DNA of 42,408 nt from an uncultured Clostridia bacterium (GTDB lineage Bacteria > Bacillota > Clostridia > Tissierellales > Peptoniphilaceae): assembly GCA_947254025.1 (NCBI GenBank), contig CAMYBS010000010.1, positions 1 to 42,408 on the forward strand, read 5' to 3'. Under the pieces are notes generated by a model. The model saw nothing but the letters and a program-made list of their open reading frames with translations. It was not told the DNA's origin and made no database searches. The translations under genes were made by a program, and so were the position numbers. Below, in pieces: positions 39,705 to 42,408 of the stretch (position 1 is the first letter of the stretch; each line of letters opens with the position of its first letter).

Positions 39705-41834
39705 ATGTTAAAGGTAGAAAAGCGCAATGGCAATGTTGTTGAATTTGAGCAAGACAAGATCAAGATTGCCATCGAAAAGGCGATGAAGGAGACTGAAAAA
39801 GGTGTCGATGAAGAGATCTCATCGAAGATTGCGAGTGAAGTTTTTGAAGAGCTTAAAGCTAAGGAACAAGTCGATATAGAGGACATACAAGACTTAGTTG
39901 AATTTGCTCTAATGAAGTATAGACCAGAGGTTGCAAAGAAGTACATCCTATACAGACAAGAGAGAACTAAGCTTAGAGAAAAGGGCTGGGACATGACAGC
40001 TCTACAAAGGGACATCTATGAAAAGAAGTACCGCTACGACAGCGAGACTTTCAATGATTTCCTTACAAGAGTAAGTGGCGGAAGTGAATACATTAAAAAG
40101 GCTATCAAGGATAAGAAGTTTATGCCGGCAGGAAGAATTCTTGCAGGACGCGGCCTTGACAAGCTTGGAAGAAAGATTACATTATCGAACTGCTATGTAA
40201 TGCCGAAGGTTGAAGACAGTATCGAATCTATCTTTGATACTGCAAAGTACCTTGCTAGAACTTATAGTTATGGCGGCGGTTGCGGCGTAAACATCTCAAA
40301 GCTTCGTCCAAAGGGAGCAAGAGTTAACAACGCAGCACTTACTACAACAGGCTCCGTTTCATTTATGGACTTATTCAGCTTAGTTACTGGACTTATAGGT
40401 ATGCGTGGAAGACGTGGAGCCCTTATGCTAAACATGGACTCATCTCACCCAGATATCGAAGAGTTCATCAATGTTAAGAATGACCTTGACAAGGTTACCT
40501 TTGCAAACATCTCTGTCAATGTTGATGACGAGTTTATGAAGGCGGTTAAAAACGACACAGAATATGACCTACACTTCACTGTTGAAGCCAACGGTCAAGA
40601 GATACACAAAAAGGTTAGAGCCAAAGAATTATTTGAAAAGCTTGCTTATAATAACTGGAACGACGCAGAGCCAGGCATCTTGTTCAAAGATAGGATTGAT
40701 TCTTGGCACTTAATGAGTGAGTTCGATGACTTTGAATTCGCAGGAGTAAATCCATGCGCAGAAGAGCCACTACCAGCCTTTGGTAGCTGTAACCTATCTT
40801 CAATCAACATCTCAAACTTCGTTAAGTATCCTTTCAAGGAAGACGCTTACTTTGATTTTGAAGATTTTAAAGTAGCCGTTAAACATGGCGTAAGATTCTT
40901 AAATGGAGTTCTTGACGAGAACGCAGAGCTTCATCCACTTAAGGAACAAAGAGAAGTAGCTAAAAATCTAAGACAAATCGGTTTGGGACTTATGGGTGTT
41001 GCAGACATGTTCATCAAGATGGGCATAAGATATGGCTCAGACGAATCCATCGAACTAATCAAAAAGATCGGTAGAGTTATGATAAATGAAGCACTTAGAG
41101 AGTCAGCTATGCTTGCTAAGAAAGACGGACCATTCCCTATGTATAGAGAAAAAGAATTCTTAGCATCAAAGTTCCTTCAAAAGAACGCAGATCCAGACGT
41201 AGTTGAATTAATTAAGGAAAATGGTATAAGAAACTCTCAACTATTAACAATGGCACCAACAGGCTCAATCTCAACACTACTTGGCTGTTCCAATGGTGTT
41301 GAACCTATATTCCAAATCTCATACACAAGAAAGACAGAAAGCTTAAACAACGAAGACACTTACTACAAAGTCTACACAGAGATAGTTCGTGAATACATGG
41401 ATGCGCACGGCATCGTAGACGAAGATGACCTTCCTGACTTTATAGTTACAAGTAAAGACCTTGATTACAAGGACAGAATACTTGTTCAATCCGCTTGGCA
41501 AGAGTTTATCGACGCATCAATATCATCAACATGCAACGTTCCAAACGAGTTTACAGTAGAGCAAGTCGAAGAGCTATACATGTTCGCATGGGAAAAAGGA
41601 CTTAAGGGCGTAACTATCTATAGAGATGGCTGCCAAAGAGCCGGCATATTGATCTCGAACAACAAGAAGTCTACTAAAGAAAAGATAGACGAGCTTCAAG
41701 GCGAAATCGATGCACTTGCAAAGAACGCACTTGCAGAAAATCCTGACGTGTGTCCAATGTGCGGCGGCAAGATGAATCACTCAGGCGGCTGTAGAGAGTG
41801 CCAAGACTGTGGTTATAGTCCTTGCTCAATCTAA
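39705..41834 (+). CDS. nrdJ: Adenosylcobalamin-dependent ribonucleotide reductase (class II)
   Basis: A 709-aa class II reductase that makes deoxyribonucleotides using a radical from adenosylcobalamin, without oxygen dependence. In order: an N-terminal ATP-cone (VEKRNGNVVEFEQDKIKIAI to RPEVAKKYILYRQER), the ten-stranded barrel with SNCYVMP, SYGGGCGVNISKLRPKGA, GRRGALMLNMDSSHPDIEEFI, the catalytic loop NPCAEEPLPAFGSCNLSSIN, then APTGSISTLLGCSNGVEP, and a C-terminal tail with a Cys-rich motif CPMCGG...CRECQDCGYSPC, where paired cysteines re-reduce the active site. RBS AGGAGGAC. It has its own promoter and terminator. The organism must obtain or make B12. Confidence 0.94.
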   Translation: MLKVEKRNGNVVEFEQDKIKIAIEKAMKETEKGVDEEISSKIASEVFEELKAKEQVDIEDIQDLVEFALMKYRPEVAKKYILYRQERTKLREKGWDMTALQRDIYEKKYRYDSETFNDFLTRVSGGSEYIKKAIKDKKFMPAGRILAGRGLDKLGRKITLSNCYVMPKVEDSIESIFDTAKYLARTYSYGGGCGVNISKLRPKGARVNNAALTTTGSVSFMDLFSLVTGLIGMRGRRGALMLNMDSSHPDIEEFINVKNDLDKVTFANISVNVDDEFMKAVKNDTEYDLHFTVEANGQEIHKKVRAKELFEKLAYNNWNDAEPGILFKDRIDSWHLMSEFDDFEFAGVNPCAEEPLPAFGSCNLSSINISNFVKYPFKEDAYFDFEDFKVAVKHGVRFLNGVLDENAELHPLKEQREVAKNLRQIGLGLMGVADMFIKMGIRYGSDESIELIKKIGRVMINEALRESAMLAKKDGPFPMYREKEFLASKFLQKNADPDVVELIKENGIRNSQLLTMAPTGSISTLLGCSNGVEPIFQISYTRKTESLNNEDTYYKVYTEIVREYMDAHGIVDEDDLPDFIVTSKDLDYKDRILVQSAWQEFIDASISSTCNVPNEFTVEQVEELYMFAWEKGLKGVTIYRDGCQRAGILISNNKKSTKEKIDELQGEIDALAKNALAENPDVCPMCGGKMNHSGGCRECQDCGYSPCSI

Positions 41835-41852
41835 TTTAATATTGCTATATAG

Positions 41853-41881
41853 GATTCCGAGTAGTATCGGGATCTTTTTTG
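41853..41881 (+). terminator. Terminator of nrdJ
   Basis: GATTCCGA pairs with TCGGGATC (41853-41860 with 41867-41874; one G-T pair), 6-nt loop, run of T. Confidence 0.88.
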
Positions 41882-41975
41882 TGCGCTGTTTAGAAATTTT
41901 GCTATGTATATAGGCCTAGCTATGTATAAAAACACACTAATATATGATGAGCTTCTTATATATATGGAACCTTCT

Positions 41976-42271
41976 TATATATATGGACAAGACATTCAAA
42001 GCAAGTGCATTTGAAAAAGTTGCACAAAAACTAAAAATGAAGATTAAAAGAATAAGACCATACTCACCATGGCAAAATGGAAAAGTAGAAAGAAGCCATA
42101 GAGAAGATGGTAAAATAGTATATAACAGAAAAATATTTACAAGAGAAAAAGATCTAATTAAAGCATCAAAATAAATATAACAATACAGCTAAAATATCAT
42201 TAAATTTTAAGACGCCAAACCAAGTTGTAAAAGAATATTTTTCTAAGTGTAACATATGTCTTGACAACTAA
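41976..42271 (+). pseudogene. 3' remnant of a DDE transposase (IS3/IS481-like), frameshifted
   Basis: The C-terminal part of an integrase-core (rve) transposase: KASAFEKVAQKLKMKIKRIR, then PYSPWQNGKVERSHREDGK with the last catalytic Glu of the DDE triad. The frame ends at 42174 (LIKASK and stop), but homology goes on in another frame as HQNKYNNTAKISLNF, then KTPNQVVKEYFSKCNICLDN and a stop at 42269-42271. A single-base loss in the A-run near 42155-42165 explains this. All upstream catalytic parts are missing. The sequence TGTAACATATGTCTTGACA after 42246 may include part of the element's right end. Inactive remnant. Confidence 0.8.
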
Positions 42272-42302
42272 GAATATAGATGATATATTTTCTACAGCTA
42301 TC

Positions 42303-42331
42303 TTGACAAATATTGAATTAAGATTTATAAT
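42303..42331 (+). promoter_or_regulatory. Consensus promoter of the gene entering at 42371
   Basis: Perfect TTGACA (42303-42308), 17-nt spacer, perfect TATAAT (42326-42331). Confidence 0.82.
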
Positions 42332-42370
42332 TAAATATGTATTCGGTATTAATATAGAAAGAGGTGTGCT

Positions 42371-42408
42371 ATGGCACAAGTATTAAAAGAAGAAGTTAGA
42401 AATAGAAT
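42371..42408 (+). CDS. Start of a gene, probably a TetR-family regulator (partial)
   Basis: Only the first 12 codons lie in the window: MAQVLKEEVRNR. RBS AGAGGTG and a consensus promoter precede the ATG. The opening resembles the N-terminus of TetR-type repressors (basic, then R-x-x-I-L-x-A-A), but so short a stretch cannot settle the family. Confidence 0.45.
   Translation, partial: MAQVLKEEVRNR

Noticed and set aside
41950..41986. Tandem CTTCTTATATATATGGA repeat as a functional element
   Set aside because: Only two short AT-rich copies beside a decayed transposase; no symmetry or promoter link.

Overview
The window looks like a chromosomal segment of a low-GC, Gram-positive anaerobe (Bacillota, Clostridia/Tissierellia type). 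Supporting signs are strong AGGAGG ribosome-binding sites, consensus TTGACA/TATAAT promoters, spoVG, a class II (B12-dependent) ribonucleotide reductase, an M18 aminopeptidase and an AT-rich sequence. I cannot name the species. No rRNA, tRNA or CRISPR array was found.

Layout. 1-1257: decayed large serine recombinase, frameshifted near its 5' end. 1268-7824: accessory genes (S66 LD-carboxypeptidase, Nudix hydrolase, membrane protein, nucleoside phosphorylase, VanZ-like protein, GNAT acetyltransferase, DUF1638 protein, HTH regulator, lipoprotein, ParB-like protein). 7919-16907: defence island with a Ser/Thr kinase, a Sau3AI/MutH-like restriction enzyme with its cytosine-C5 methyltransferase, a truncated type I hsdM, and a second module in which a GHKL (MutL/MORC-like) ATPase fused to a PD-(D/E)XK nuclease domain precedes another cytosine-C5 methyltransferase. 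17112-18994: small and membrane proteins, a candidate noncoding RNA with its own promoter and terminator, and a metallophosphoesterase. 19569-23070: zinc uptake operon (ZinT-like lipoprotein, ZnuA with an unusual inserted domain, ZnuC, ZnuB).

23160-27866: accessory modules separated by near-identical terminators: an AAA_14/DUF4143 ATPase bracketed by 41-bp palindromes, a Fic-GNAT pair, and an HTH regulator followed by a hypothetical protein and a lipoprotein. 27942-37846: core genes (alanine symporter, murC, spoVG, MATE exporter, laccase-domain protein, M18 aminopeptidase, pyrC, NAD-kinase-like protein). 37961-39550: a 38-residue membrane peptide, then a second DUF4143 ATPase bracketed by about 83-bp direct repeats that each contain an inverted repeat. 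39705-41834: nrdJ. The right end holds a frameshifted transposase remnant and the first codons of a probable TetR regulator.

The most notable signals are the palindromic brackets around both DUF4143 ATPase genes, the two-unit candidate ncRNA at 17394-17531, the composite defence island in which a GHKL-nuclease/methyltransferase module begins inside a type I methylase gene, and the enlarged ZnuA. Functions are assigned from motifs read by eye; no database search was possible.
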